Numbered from the stretch's first letter, positions 13,991-22,719 are shown. The stretch is DNA of 24,838 nt from Clostridiales bacterium UBA3259 (GCA_002362625.1 DEUP01000040.1:1-24838); one strand, 5' to 3'. Numbers and translations are program-made. The notes: generated from the letters alone by a model not told the origin.

Positions 13991-14929
13991 ATGGAAAAGA
14001 CCATCGTTACCACAGGCAAGACCATTGATCTTGCCATTGAATCCGCGCTGAACCAGCTGGGGCTGGACCGGGACAATGTGTCGGTTCAGGTTCTTCAGCA
14101 GGCAAAGTCCGGCTTTTTGGGCTTCGGCGTCCAGCCTGCCAAGGTTCAGGTGACCTACGAAGCCCCGGATCCTGTGCCGGAGGCCCCCAAGGTGGCGCTC
14201 AGTTCCGCCTCCCGGAGTAAGCCCAAGGCAGCCCAGCCCGCCCAGCCTGTCAAAAAGCCGGAGGCTCCCAAAGAGGCAGAGGCGCCCAAGGCAGAAATGC
14301 CCAAGCCCCAGGCTCCCAGACCGGAGACCCCCAAGGCAGAGGCACCCAGGCAGGACAAGCCTAGGCAGCCCAGACAGGAGCGGAGAAACGACGCCCCCAA
14401 GGCACCCAGAGAACCCCGGGAGCCCAAGGCCCCCAAGGCTCCCGCTGAGCCGAAGGTCTACACCCCCGCGGAGCCCGGTTCCATTGAGGAGCGGATCGAG
14501 AAGTTCATCCAGGGGCTGCTTACGCATATGGGCTCCAATGCCGTGCCTCACTGCGAGAAGGTGGAGGGGAACAACTATAAGGTCGATCTGACCGGAGACG
14601 ATCTGGGATACCTCATCGGCCGCCGGGGCGACACCCTGGATGCCATCCAGCACCTGTGCAACTATACCATCAACCGGGGCATGGAGGGTCATGTACGGAT
14701 CAATGTGGATGTGGAAAGCTATCGGGAAAAGCGGGAGGAAAGTCTCCGCCGGTATGCCCGGAAAAAGGCCCAGCAGGTGCTGAAGGCCCGCCGCCGCACC
14801 ACCCTGGAGCCTATGAACGCCTATGAGCGCCATGTGATCCACGCCGCTCTCCAGGACATGGAGAACATCACCACCCATTCCACCGGCACAGAGCCTAACC
14901 GCCGTGTGGTTATCGAGTATGTGAAGTAA
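13991..14929 (+). CDS. khpB: RNA-binding protein KhpB/Jag (SpoIIIJ-associated)
   Basis: A 312-aa protein with three parts. Residues 1-55 are the Jag-N domain (VTTGKTIDLAIESALNQLG; then GFLGFGVQPAKV). About 58-155 is a low-complexity Pro/Ala/Lys/Glu linker with repeated APKAE/PKAP units. About 160-312 is a KH domain with the GxxG loop in LIGRRGDTLDAIQHL, followed by an R3H domain (ERHVIH; then GTEPNRRVVIEY). KhpB partners KhpA and binds RNA globally, affecting cell-wall synthesis and division in streptococci. The gene starts three bases after the yidC stop, with GGAGGAGG inside the end of yidC. It is the last gene of the cluster, followed by a strong terminator. Confidence 0.95.
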   Translation: MEKTIVTTGKTIDLAIESALNQLGLDRDNVSVQVLQQAKSGFLGFGVQPAKVQVTYEAPDPVPEAPKVALSSASRSKPKAAQPAQPVKKPEAPKEAEAPKAEMPKPQAPRPETPKAEAPRQDKPRQPRQERRNDAPKAPREPREPKAPKAPAEPKVYTPAEPGSIEERIEKFIQGLLTHMGSNAVPHCEKVEGNNYKVDLTGDDLGYLIGRRGDTLDAIQHLCNYTINRGMEGHVRINVDVESYREKREESLRRYARKKAQQVLKARRRTTLEPMNAYERHVIHAALQDMENITTHSTGTEPNRRVVIEYVK

Positions 14930-14937
14930 GAATAGGG

Positions 14938-14975
14938 AATCAGCCTCCGGCTCAAAGCCGGAGGCTGATTTTTTT
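14938..14975 (+). terminator. Strong terminator of the rpmH-jag operon
   Basis: A perfect 15-bp stem (14938-14952 with 14956-14970) around loop CAA is followed by a run of T. It is one of the clearest terminators in the window. Confidence 0.95.
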
Positions 14976-14976
14976 G

Positions 14977-15015
14977 AAAAATCCGGCCGCTCCCTGAAGG
15001 AAGGGAACGGCCGGA
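14977..15015 (-). terminator. Terminator of the purine operon
   Basis: TCCGGCCG (14982-14989) pairs with CGGCCGGA (15008-15015), with an inner CTCCCT/AGGGAA extension. On the minus strand TTTTT follows. It lies just after the purL stop and faces the rpmH-operon terminator. Confidence 0.9.
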
Positions 15016-15027
15016 AGCTTTCGGAAT

Positions 15028-18000
15028 TTACTTGAAGTATTTCACAGCCGCTTCAAACATACGGATGTCATACTCTCCGGGGACGTTGCGGTACAAGCCC
15101 TGGCCGACACGCTCACTGTGGCCCATCTTGCCGAAGACACGGCCGTCGGGAGAGGTGATGCCCTCAATGGCGTACAGGGAGCCGTTGGGATTAAAGTGGA
15201 CGTCGGCGGTGGGATTGCCCTGAAGGTCAACATACTGGGTGGCGATCTGACCGTTTGCCGATAGCTTCCGGATCAGCTCCTCCGATGCCAGGAACTTGCC
15301 CTCGCCGTGGGAGATGGGGACGTTTACAATGTCGCCCACATTCTTAAGGCTCAGCCAGGGGGATAAGTTGGAGGCGATCCGGGTGCGGACGATCCGGCTC
15401 TGGTGGCGGGAGATGTTGTTGAAGGTCAGAGTGGGACAGCTCTCGTCGGTGTCGATGATCCTGCCGTAGGGCACCAGACCCAGCTTAATCAGGGCCTGGA
15501 AGCCGTTGCAGATGCCGCACATCAGGCCGTCCCGGTTGTCCAGCAGCTCCGTGACCCCTTCCTTTACCGCGGCGTTGCGGAAAAAGGCGGTGATGAACTT
15601 GCCGGAGCCGTCGGGCTCGTCGCCGCCGGAGAAGCCGCCGGGAATGAAGATCATCTGGGCGGTTTTCAGGCTGCCCGCAAAGCGCTCCACGCTGCGGGCG
15701 ATACCCTCGGCGGACAGGTTGTTGATGACCAGAATCTCCGGCTCCGCGCCCGCGTCCCGGACAGCCTTGGCGGAGTCGTACTCGCAGTTGGTGCCGGGGA
15801 AGGCGGGGATCAGCACCTTGGGCCTTGCGGTCTTAATGGCCGGGGCCTTCCGCTCCTTTGCCTCGAAGGAGAAGGCCTCCATGGGCTGGGTCAGGGTGGG
15901 AATGTTGCAGGCGTAGACGGATTCCAGCTTGTTTTCGTAGGCGGTAAGCAAGGTGCCCTGGGTCAGCACTTCGCCGCCGAAGGAGAAGGAACCGTCGGTG
16001 GTGGTGCCGATGACCTTGCCTGCGGTACCTTCGGCCATTTCCAGGACGAAGGAGGCGTAGCTGTAGCCGAACAGCTCGTCCATGGAGATATTCTCAAGGG
16101 CCGCGCCCAGGCCGTTGCCGAAGCCCATCTTCATGACAGCCTCCGCGACACCGCCCATACCGGGTGTGTAGGCGGCCACGGCCTTGCGGTCACGGAGAAG
16201 CTCGGTGACGGTCTGGAAGTTGCGAAGCAGGGCTTCCGTTTTGGGCAGGCCGTTTTCGTCATAAGGAGTGGTCAGAAGGCAGATGGTATGACCGGCGGCC
16301 TTAAATTCAGGGGAGACCACGTCAGAAGTTTTGCCGGTGGTGACGGCGAAGGAGACCAGGGTGGGCGGCACGTCCAGATCCTCAAAGGAGCCGGACATGG
16401 AGTCCTTACCGCCGATGGCGCCGATGCCCAGGTTCATCTGAGCCTTGAAAGCGCCAAGGAGGGCGGCCATGGGCTTGCCCCAGCGGGCGGGATCCTTCCC
16501 CAGACGCTCGAAGTATTCCTGGAAGGTCAGGTAGGTGTCCTCAAAGGAAGCGCCGGTGGCAATCAGCTTACACACGGACTCCACAACGGCCAGATACGCG
16601 CCGTGGTAGGGAGAGGCGGTGGTGATGAAGGGGTTATAGCCGAAGGACATGAAGGAGCAGTCGTCGGTGTGCTTCTTCTCCACGGAAATCTTCTGCACCA
16701 TGGCCTGAATGGGCGTCAGCTGCTTCTTACCGCCGAAGGGCATGAGGACGGTGCCCGCGCCGATGGTGGAGTCGAACCGCTCGGAAAGGCCCCGCTTGGA
16801 GCAGGTATTCAGATCGGAGGCCACGGCCATCATATTGTCGGTGAAGGAGCCGGAGACGGTCTTGTTGTAATCCTGGGCCTTGGCGGAGGCAACAGTAATG
16901 TGCTTGTCCGCGCCGTTGGAGTTTAAGAAGTCCCGGCTGATGTCGCAGATTACCTTTCCATTCCAGTGCATAACCAGACGAGCTTCCTCGGTGACGGTGG
17001 CAACGGGAACGGCGTTCAGGTTTTCTGTGGAAGCAAGCTCCAGGAACCGGGAAACGTCCTTTGCCTCCACCACCACGGCCATACGCTCCTGGGATTCGGA
17101 GATGGCAAGCTCTGTGCCGTCCAGACCTTCATACTTCTTGGGGACCTTGTTCAGGTCAATGGTCAGGCCGTCGGCCAGCTCGCCAATGGCAACGGATACG
17201 CCGCCGGCACCGAAGTCATTGCAGCGCTTAATGAGCCGGGAGGCCTCCGGATTCCGGAAGAGCCGCTGAAGCTTCCGCTCTTCGGGGGCGTTGCCCTTCT
17301 GTACCTCGGAGCCGCAGGTTTCCACGGAAGTGTGGGTATGGGCCTTGGAGGAGCCGGTGGCGCCGCCGATGCCATCCCGGCCGGTGTTGCCGCCCAGGAG
17401 GATTACCACGTCGCCGGGATCGGGACGCTCCCGGCGGACATTTTCCGCTGGGGCGGCGGCGATGACCGCGCCGATTTCCATTCGCTTGGCGGCGTAGCCA
17501 GGATGGTAAATTTCATCCACAATGCCAGTGGCCAGGCCGATCTGGTTGCCGTAGGAGGAATAACCCGCCGCGGCGGTGGTGACGATCTTCCGCTGGGGCA
17601 GCTTGCCAGGAATGGTCTGGTCAACGGGGGTCAGGGGATCGGCGGCACCGGTGACACGCATGGCGCCGTAGACGTAGCTTCTGCCGGACAGAGGATCCCG
17701 GATGGCACCGCCGATGCAGGTGGCGGCTCCGCCGAAAGGCTCAATCTCCGTGGGGTGGTTGTGGGTCTCGTTTTTAAACAGCAGGAGCCAAGGCTCGGTG
17801 ACGCCGTCCACGGTGACATCGATTTTCACGGTACAGGCGTTGATCTCCTCGCTCTCGTCCAGCTTGTTCAGCTGGCCGTTGGCACGGAGGTGCTTGACGG
17901 CGATGGTGGCAAGATCCATCAGGCAGATGGGCTTATGGTTCCGGCCCAGGGCGTCCCGGGTGGCAAGATACTCGTCATAGGTCTTCTGAAGCAGGGCGTC

Positions 18001-18711
18001 TTCAAAATGAACGCCGTCAATGATGGTGCCGAAGGTGGTGTGACGGCAGTGGTCGGACCAGTAGGTGTCGATCATCCGGATCTCGGTGATGGTGGGGTTG
18101 CGCTTTTCCGTCTGGAAGTATTCCTGACAGAAGGTGATGTCATCCAAATCCATGGCAAGGCCGTACTGCCGGATGAATGCGTCTAAACCTTCCCGATCCA
18201 GAGACGTAAAGCCCGCTAAGGTGGCAACCTCTGTGGGGATGTCGTAGGCGATGGCCAGGGTTTCGGGAACGTCCAGAGCGGCTTCCCGGCACTCCACGGG
18301 GTTAATGACGTACTTCTTAAACTCCAGAATGTCCTCCAGGCGGAGTTCACCGTACAGGGCGTAGACCTTGGCGGTACGGATCAGGGGACGCTCACCCTGG
18401 GAGATGATCTGGATGCACTGGGCGGCGGAGTCCGCCCGCTGGTCGAACTGACCGGGAAGGGATTCCACGGCGAAGACATAGGCGCCGGGCACGTCCATTT
18501 CGGGAGAAGCGGTGTCCAGCTGCGGCTCGGAGAAGACGGTCTTCACGGCGTAGTCGAACAGCTCTTTGGTGATATTTTCCGCGTCATAGCGGTTGAACAG
18601 ACGGATGCTGGCCAGGCTGGTGATGCCCAGCAGGTTCCTGGCCTCGCTGAGCAGGCCCTGGGCCTCGTTCTGAAGGCCCGGCTTCTTTTCTACAAATACA
18701 CGATAAACCAT
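15028..18711 (-). CDS. purL: Phosphoribosylformylglycinamidine synthase, single chain
   Basis: A 1227-aa FGAM synthase that converts FGAR, glutamine and ATP to FGAM (step 4 of purine synthesis). The PurS-like region is N-terminal; the AIR-synthase-like ATPase halves follow (landmarks KNETHNHPTEIEPFGGAATCIGG, GGNTGRDGIGGATGSS and GGKDSMSG). The C-terminal part is a class-I glutamine amidotransferase: LIPAFPGTNCE, nucleophile Cys1068 in GICNGFQ, and His1198/Glu1200 in GHSER. Some Firmicutes use three proteins (PurS, PurQ, PurL); this is the fused clostridial type. ATG 18711 has GGAGG upstream. It is the last gene of the operon, separated from purD by about 100 bp of palindromic repeat, and ends at a terminator. 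Confidence 0.97.
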   Translation of the reverse strand: MVYRVFVEKKPGLQNEAQGLLSEARNLLGITSLASIRLFNRYDAENITKELFDYAVKTVFSEPQLDTASPEMDVPGAYVFAVESLPGQFDQRADSAAQCIQIISQGERPLIRTAKVYALYGELRLEDILEFKKYVINPVECREAALDVPETLAIAYDIPTEVATLAGFTSLDREGLDAFIRQYGLAMDLDDITFCQEYFQTEKRNPTITEIRMIDTYWSDHCRHTTFGTIIDGVHFEDALLQKTYDEYLATRDALGRNHKPICLMDLATIAVKHLRANGQLNKLDESEEINACTVKIDVTVDGVTEPWLLLFKNETHNHPTEIEPFGGAATCIGGAIRDPLSGRSYVYGAMRVTGAADPLTPVDQTIPGKLPQRKIVTTAAAGYSSYGNQIGLATGIVDEIYHPGYAAKRMEIGAVIAAAPAENVRRERPDPGDVVILLGGNTGRDGIGGATGSSKAHTHTSVETCGSEVQKGNAPEERKLQRLFRNPEASRLIKRCNDFGAGGVSVAIGELADGLTIDLNKVPKKYEGLDGTELAISESQERMAVVVEAKDVSRFLELASTENLNAVPVATVTEEARLVMHWNGKVICDISRDFLNSNGADKHITVASAKAQDYNKTVSGSFTDNMMAVASDLNTCSKRGLSERFDSTIGAGTVLMPFGGKKQLTPIQAMVQKISVEKKHTDDCSFMSFGYNPFITTASPYHGAYLAVVESVCKLIATGASFEDTYLTFQEYFERLGKDPARWGKPMAALLGAFKAQMNLGIGAIGGKDSMSGSFEDLDVPPTLVSFAVTTGKTSDVVSPEFKAAGHTICLLTTPYDENGLPKTEALLRNFQTVTELLRDRKAVAAYTPGMGGVAEAVMKMGFGNGLGAALENISMDELFGYSYASFVLEMAEGTAGKVIGTTTDGSFSFGGEVLTQGTLLTAYENKLESVYACNIPTLTQPMEAFSFEAKERKAPAIKTARPKVLIPAFPGTNCEYDSAKAVRDAGAEPEILVINNLSAEGIARSVERFAGSLKTAQMIFIPGGFSGGDEPDGSGKFITAFFRNAAVKEGVTELLDNRDGLMCGICNGFQALIKLGLVPYGRIIDTDESCPTLTFNNISRHQSRIVRTRIASNLSPWLSLKNVGDIVNVPISHGEGKFLASEELIRKLSANGQIATQYVDLQGNPTADVHFNPNGSLYAIEGITSPDGRVFGKMGHSERVGQGLYRNVPGEYDIRMFEAAVKYFK

Positions 18712-18737
18712 GGGGTAAATCCTCCTAGCTTATTTCT

Positions 18738-18836
18738 AGTTGAAAGTTGAAAGTGAAAAGCGGAACGTTATGGAGTCGCTTCGCGACGATTGGAATATTT
18801 CAAAACTTTCAACTTTCAATTTTCAACTTTACACTT
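18738..18836. repeat. Palindromic intergenic repeat between purD and purL
   Basis: TTGAAAGTTGAAAGT (18740-18754) and ACTTTCAACTTTCAA (18805-18819) form a perfect 15-bp inverted repeat. A small hairpin GTCGC-TTC-GCGAC (18775-18787) is nested in the centre. Further TTGAAA-like units continue to about 18836. It resembles dispersed REP- or MITE-like sequences; no transposase is present. Its right arm encodes the last residues and stop codon of PurD. Confidence 0.8.
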
Positions 18837-20096
18837 TTTTGCCTGCAAGGCACGCTGACCAATGTCGCTTCTGCGGTAGGCGTTTTCGAAAACTACGCCG
18901 TCAGACAGGCGATAGGCTTCCCGGATGGCCTCCTCCAGGGTATCGGCCACGGCGGTGGTGCCGGTGACACGGCCGCCGGAGGTGAGAAGCTGGCCGTTTT
19001 CCAGCTTGGCACCGGCCACATAGGTGTGGGCGGCGGCTTCCCCGGTCATGGTGATGGGGTAGCCTTTCTTATAGGAGACAGGGTAGCCATTGGAGGCGGT
19101 AATGACACAGCAGGCGTGCTGATCCGCAAACTTTACTTCCGTCTCCGCGAGAGTCCCGTTGGTGGTGGCCTGCATGATGGTCAGCAGGTCGCTTTCCAGC
19201 AGGGGCAGCACTACCTGGGTTTCCGGGTCGCCAAAGCGGCAGTTGTACTCGATGACCTTGGGGCCGTCGGGGGTGATCATCAGGCCGAAGTAGAGACAGC
19301 CTTTAAAGGTGCGGCCTTCCGCGTTCATGGCGGCCATGGTGGGCAGGAAGATTTCCTCCATGCACTGCCTGGCGATTTCTTCGGTATAGTAGGGGTTGGG
19401 GGCTACGGTGCCCATGCCGCCGGTGTTCAGACCTGTGTCATGGTCGCCCGCCCGCTTGTGGTCCATGGAGGACACCATGGGCTTTACAACGTGTCCATCG
19501 GTGAAGGATAGAACGGAGACCTCCGGGCCGGTGAGGAATTCCTCAATCACAATGTGATCGCCGCTCTTTCCGAAGACGTGGTCTTCCATCATGTCCCGGA
19601 CGGCGGCCCGGGCTTCCTCCCGGGTATTCGCGATGATCACGCCTTTGCCCAGGGCCAGGCCGTCGGCCTTGATGACCGTGGGGATGGGAGCGGTTTCCAG
19701 ATAGGAAAGGGCCTTTTCCATATCGTCAAAGACCTCGTAGGCGGCAGTGGGGATGCCGTACTTCTTCATCAGGTTTTTGGAGAAAACCTTGCTGCCCTCG
19801 ATGATGGCGGCGTTTGCGCTGGGACCGAAGCAGGGGATGCCCTCCTTCTCCAGGGCGTCTACGCAGCCTAAGACCAGGGGATCGTCGGGAGCGACTACGG
19901 CGTAATCCACTGCGTTTTCCACGGCAAAGGCAACGATTTTTGGGATGTCCGTCGCGCCGATGGGGACGCAGACGGCATCGGCGGCAATCCCGCCGTTGCC
20001 GGGAAGGGCGAAAATTTCCGTTACAGAGGGGTTCTTTTTTAAGGCTTTGATGATGGCATGTTCCCGTCCGCCGCCGCCAACAACCAGTAATTTCAT
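18816..20096 (-). CDS. purD: Phosphoribosylamine-glycine ligase (GAR synthetase)
   Basis: A 426-aa ATP-grasp ligase that joins glycine to phosphoribosylamine (step 2). Features in order: an N-terminal PreATP-grasp fold beginning MKLLVVGGGGREHAI; the ATP-grasp domain with VIKADGLALGKGV (about 142-154) and LNTGGMGTVAPNPYY; metal-binding residues in YFGLMITPDGPKVIEYNCRFGDPETQ; and a C-terminal domain ending GQRAL. Start 20096 has AAGGAGG upstream. The last residues (KKCKVEN) and the stop lie within the palindromic repeat, so the natural C-terminus was probably altered by the repeat. The conserved domains end before this, so the enzyme should be functional. Confidence 0.97.
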   Translation of the reverse strand: MKLLVVGGGGREHAIIKALKKNPSVTEIFALPGNGGIAADAVCVPIGATDIPKIVAFAVENAVDYAVVAPDDPLVLGCVDALEKEGIPCFGPSANAAIIEGSKVFSKNLMKKYGIPTAAYEVFDDMEKALSYLETAPIPTVIKADGLALGKGVIIANTREEARAAVRDMMEDHVFGKSGDHIVIEEFLTGPEVSVLSFTDGHVVKPMVSSMDHKRAGDHDTGLNTGGMGTVAPNPYYTEEIARQCMEEIFLPTMAAMNAEGRTFKGCLYFGLMITPDGPKVIEYNCRFGDPETQVVLPLLESDLLTIMQATTNGTLAETEVKFADQHACCVITASNGYPVSYKKGYPITMTGEAAAHTYVAGAKLENGQLLTSGGRVTGTTAVADTLEEAIREAYRLSDGVVFENAYRRSDIGQRALQAKKCKVEN

Positions 20097-20137
20097 GGGG
20101 TCAGACCTCCTTGTGTAATTGTATCAAAAACGCGCCA

Positions 20138-20165
20138 ATAGGGGGCGGCAAAAACCGTCCCCTAT
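20138..20165 (-). other. Stable hairpin between the AICAR transformylase gene and purD
   Basis: ATAGGGGGCGG (20138-20148) pairs with CCGTCCCCTAT (20155-20165), 11 bp with one wobble, around CAAAAA. On the minus strand it is followed by TGGCGCGTTTTTG, a poor T-tract. It is more likely a processing or stabilising element or weak attenuator within the operon than a true terminator. Confidence 0.55.
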
Positions 20166-20176
20166 AGCAGGAATCC

Positions 20177-21361
20177 TTAATGATGGAACAGACGCATACC
20201 AGTGAATGCCATGGCAATGCCCAGCTTGTCGCACTCGGCGATCACCAGGTCGTCCCGGATGGAGCCGCCCGGCTCGGCGATATAGTCCACACCGGAGGCA
20301 TAGGCCCGCTGGATATTGTCGGCAAAGGGGAAGAAGGCGTCGGAGCCAAGGGAGACACCCCGCATGGTATCCAGGTACTCCCGCTTGTCTTCCGCGGTCA
20401 GCCGGTCAGGCTCGACGGTGAAATACTTCTGCCAGATGCCTTCGGCGCACACGTCCTCCTCGTTGCCGTTGATGTAGCCGTCGATCACGTTGTCCCGCAT
20501 GGGACGGCCCAGATCCTCCCGGAAGGGGAGCGCCAGGGTCTTGGGATGCTGACGCAGGAAGAAGGTGTCCGCCTTGGTGCCCGCCAGACGGGTGCAGTGG
20601 ATCCGGCTCTGCTGACCCGCGCCCACGCCGATGGCCTGACCGTCATAGGCAAAGCAGACGGAGTTAGACTGGGTGTACTTCAGGGTGATCAGGGAGATAA
20701 TCAGGTCGATCTTGGCGCTCTCGGGCAGCTCCTTCTTGGCGGTGACCAGGTTGTTTAAAAGATCGGCGTCGATTTTAAAGTTGTTCCGGCCCTGCTGGAA
20801 GGTGATGCCGAAGACCTGCTTGGTCTCCTGCTCCTCAGGTACGTAGCTGGGGTCGATGGCCACGATGTTGTAGCTGCCCTTCCGCTTGGTCTTCAAGATC
20901 GCCAGGGCTTCCTCACTGTAGCCGGGAGCGATAACGCCGTCGGAAACCTCCCGGGCGATGAGCTTGGCGGTGGTGGCGTCGCACTCGTCGCTGAGGGCCA
21001 CCCAGTCGCCGAAGGAGCACATCCGGTCGGTGCCTCTTGTCCGGGCATAGGCGCAGGCCAGCAGGCTCTCGTCCAGCTCGGGAACATCGTCCACAAAGCA
21101 GGCCTTCTTCAGGCTCTCAGGGAGAACCTTGCCCACGGCGGCGGAGGTGGGAGAGACGTGCTTGAAGGAGGTGACGGCGCACTTTCCCGTGGCTTCCTTC
21201 AGCTCCTTCACCAGCTGCCAGGAGTTCAGGGCGTCCAGGAAATTGATGTAGCCGGGACGGCCGTTGAGGATGGTAATGGGCAGGTCAGAACCATCGGCCA
21301 TGTAGATCTTCGCGGGCTTCTGGTTGGGGTTGCAGCCGTACTTCAACTGAAATTCGTTCAT
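20177..21361 (-). CDS. purH: AICAR transformylase (stand-alone formyltransferase part of PurH)
   Basis: A 394-aa enzyme that formylates AICAR to FAICAR using 10-formyl-tetrahydrofolate (step 9). It matches the AICARFT domain of PurH: it begins with the LKYGCNPNQKPAKIY signature, then ILNGRPGYINFLDALNSW, then the catalytic KHVSP (Lys67-His68) and GAGQQSRIHCTRLAG, and ends with ADNIQRAYASGVDYIAEPGGSIRDD and FTGMRLFHH. The N-terminal MGS-like IMP cyclohydrolase domain of normal PurH (over 500 aa) is absent. The next gene upstream in the operon supplies that activity. ATG 21361 is preferred to GTG 21367 because AGGTG lies eight bases before it. Confidence 0.93.
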   Translation of the reverse strand: MNEFQLKYGCNPNQKPAKIYMADGSDLPITILNGRPGYINFLDALNSWQLVKELKEATGKCAVTSFKHVSPTSAAVGKVLPESLKKACFVDDVPELDESLLACAYARTRGTDRMCSFGDWVALSDECDATTAKLIAREVSDGVIAPGYSEEALAILKTKRKGSYNIVAIDPSYVPEEQETKQVFGITFQQGRNNFKIDADLLNNLVTAKKELPESAKIDLIISLITLKYTQSNSVCFAYDGQAIGVGAGQQSRIHCTRLAGTKADTFFLRQHPKTLALPFREDLGRPMRDNVIDGYINGNEEDVCAEGIWQKYFTVEPDRLTAEDKREYLDTMRGVSLGSDAFFPFADNIQRAYASGVDYIAEPGGSIRDDLVIAECDKLGIAMAFTGMRLFHH

Positions 21362-21373
21362 GTTCACAGCACC

Positions 21374-22093
21374 TCACTGATTCTTATTGATAAGACGGTT
21401 GGTCTCCTGACCGGTGGCCAGGTCGATGTAGCGGACGTAGAGGGAAATCTTGTTGTTCTCGTCCAGGGCATTCCAGATCTCCTGGGTGAATTCGTCGATG
21501 TCATTGGGGATGGTTACCCGCTCCGGCTCCCCCTGGAAGGTGGGAATGGGATTGCCGTCGCAGACATAGGTGTGCAGGAAGTGTCCTAAGCCCGCCTTGG
21601 CGCCGTAGCGGAAGCTGAACTGGTTGCAAAAGGAGCCGGTTTCGTCCCCGGACTTGAGAATGCTCATCTGATACCGGAAGTCGTCCTCCTGGAAGGTCAG
21701 CAGACCGCTGATTCTGGGGGTGAAGTTGGGGCCGTCCGGCTCAAAGCAGCGGCAGGACAGGGCGTCGTCAAAGCTCATGCCGCTGGCAAGGCCCCGATAG
21801 GCGGTGTCGGTCTGGTCGCCGTTGGTGACGATCAGGTTCTTGCCGATTTTCCGGATGGCGGCGTAGATAATCAGGCTGGGATCCTCCACCTTGGAGGCGT
21901 CAAAGGGTTCGGTGTACACAGCGCCGCAGCGCTCGGTGAACACCCGGTTCCGGGAATTGGCACTGCGGCCCATGATGAAGTAGGCGGCTGCCGCGGACTT
22001 GCCGTCGGCGGACTTGCCGATGACGATGCCCCGGCCGGGATAGGTGTTGCCCTCCAGGCGCTCACGCATGGTTTTGATTTCGTATACGTTCAT
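21374..22093 (-). CDS. IMP cyclohydrolase, PurO-like (IMP_cyclohyd family)
   Basis: A 239-aa protein resembling the archaeal-type IMP cyclohydrolase family (PurO). It has the N-terminal NTYPGRGIVIGKSADGKSA, then AYFIMGRSANSRNRVF, IYAAIRKIGKNLIVTNGDQTD and FTPRISGLLTF. It closes FAICAR to IMP, the last step of the pathway, and replaces the missing N-terminal half of PurH; its position directly before the stand-alone AICAR transformylase supports this. ATG 22093 is chosen because GGAGG lies upstream; a longer frame runs into purN. The gap to the next gene is 12 bp. It is a non-homologous replacement of the usual bacterial domain, seen in some anaerobic Firmicutes as far as I know. Confidence 0.88.
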   Translation of the reverse strand: MNVYEIKTMRERLEGNTYPGRGIVIGKSADGKSAAAAYFIMGRSANSRNRVFTERCGAVYTEPFDASKVEDPSLIIYAAIRKIGKNLIVTNGDQTDTAYRGLASGMSFDDALSCRCFEPDGPNFTPRISGLLTFQEDDFRYQMSILKSGDETGSFCNQFSFRYGAKAGLGHFLHTYVCDGNPIPTFQGEPERVTIPNDIDEFTQEIWNALDENNKISLYVRYIDLATGQETNRLINKNQ

Positions 22094-22110
22094 TTGACAA
22101 CCTCCTCGGG

Positions 22111-22719
22111 TTATTGTGGGTTTTCGGATGCCCACCGGGCGCTGACCAGCTCCGCGGCCTGGGGCAGCAGAATCCATTCCGCCTGCTCCATGACCCGGCG
22201 CTGCAGGGTCTCCGGGGTGTCCCCGGGCTGAACCTCCACAGCCTTCTGGGCGATGATTTCCCCGCCGTCGGGGATCTCGTTGACAAAGTGGACGGTGGCC
22301 CCGGTGACCTTGACGCCGTAATCAAGGGCCGCCTGATGCACCCGCAGCCCATAGAAGCCCTCGCCGCAGAAGGCGGGGATCAGGGAGGGGTGGACGTTTA
22401 AAATTCGCTTGGGGTAGGCGGAGGTGAAGCCTTCCGTCAGGATGGTCATGAAGCCCGCCAGAATGATGATGTCGATGTGATTTTCTTCCAGCACCTGCTT
22501 CAGCTTTTCTTCAAAGGCGGCCTGGGAGCCGCATTCCTTTTTCAGAACCACGGCGGTGGGGATATTCGCCTTTTTCGCCCGCTGAAGGGCGTAGGCGTCC
22601 CGGTTGTTGGCAACCACCAGGGCAATCTCACCGCTTACCAGGGTGGTACCCTGGGCATCGATGAGGGCCTGGAGGTTGGTGCCGCCGCCGGAGACGAAGA
22701 CCGCGATTCGGGTTTTCAT
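22111..22719 (-). CDS. purN: Phosphoribosylglycinamide formyltransferase
   Basis: A 202-aa GAR transformylase (step 3) using 10-formyl-tetrahydrofolate. Visible features are the nucleotide-binding loop SGGGTNLQ (10-17), the catalytic Asn108 and His110 in [12 protein letters not shown], and Asp151 in [10 protein letters not shown], with GATVHFV before it. The length matches the family. ATG 22719 overlaps the purM stop by 4 bp (ATGA), so the two genes are translationally coupled. The C-terminal tail ([13 protein letters not shown]) is unremarkable. Confidence 0.96.
   Translation of the reverse strand: MKTRIAVFVSGGGTNLQALIDAQGTTLVSGEIALVVANNRDAYALQRAKKANIPTAVVLKKECGSQAAFEEKLKQVLEENHIDIIILAGFMTILTEGFTSAYPKRILNVHPSLIPAFCGEGFYGLRVHQAALDYGVKVTGATVHFVNEIPDGGEIIAQKAVEVQPGDTPETLQRRVMEQAEWILLPQAAELVSARWASENPQ

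Noticed and set aside
12761..14878. A 705-residue open frame on the minus strand
   Set aside because: It is antisense to yidC and khpB, has a Gly/Leu/His-rich composition typical of shadows of GC-rich genes, and has no ribosome binding site or recognisable domain.
15403..18186. Long plus-strand frames of 507 and 406 residues
   Set aside because: Both lie antisense to purL, whose domains are all recognised. Their Gly/Val/His-rich composition marks them as shadows.
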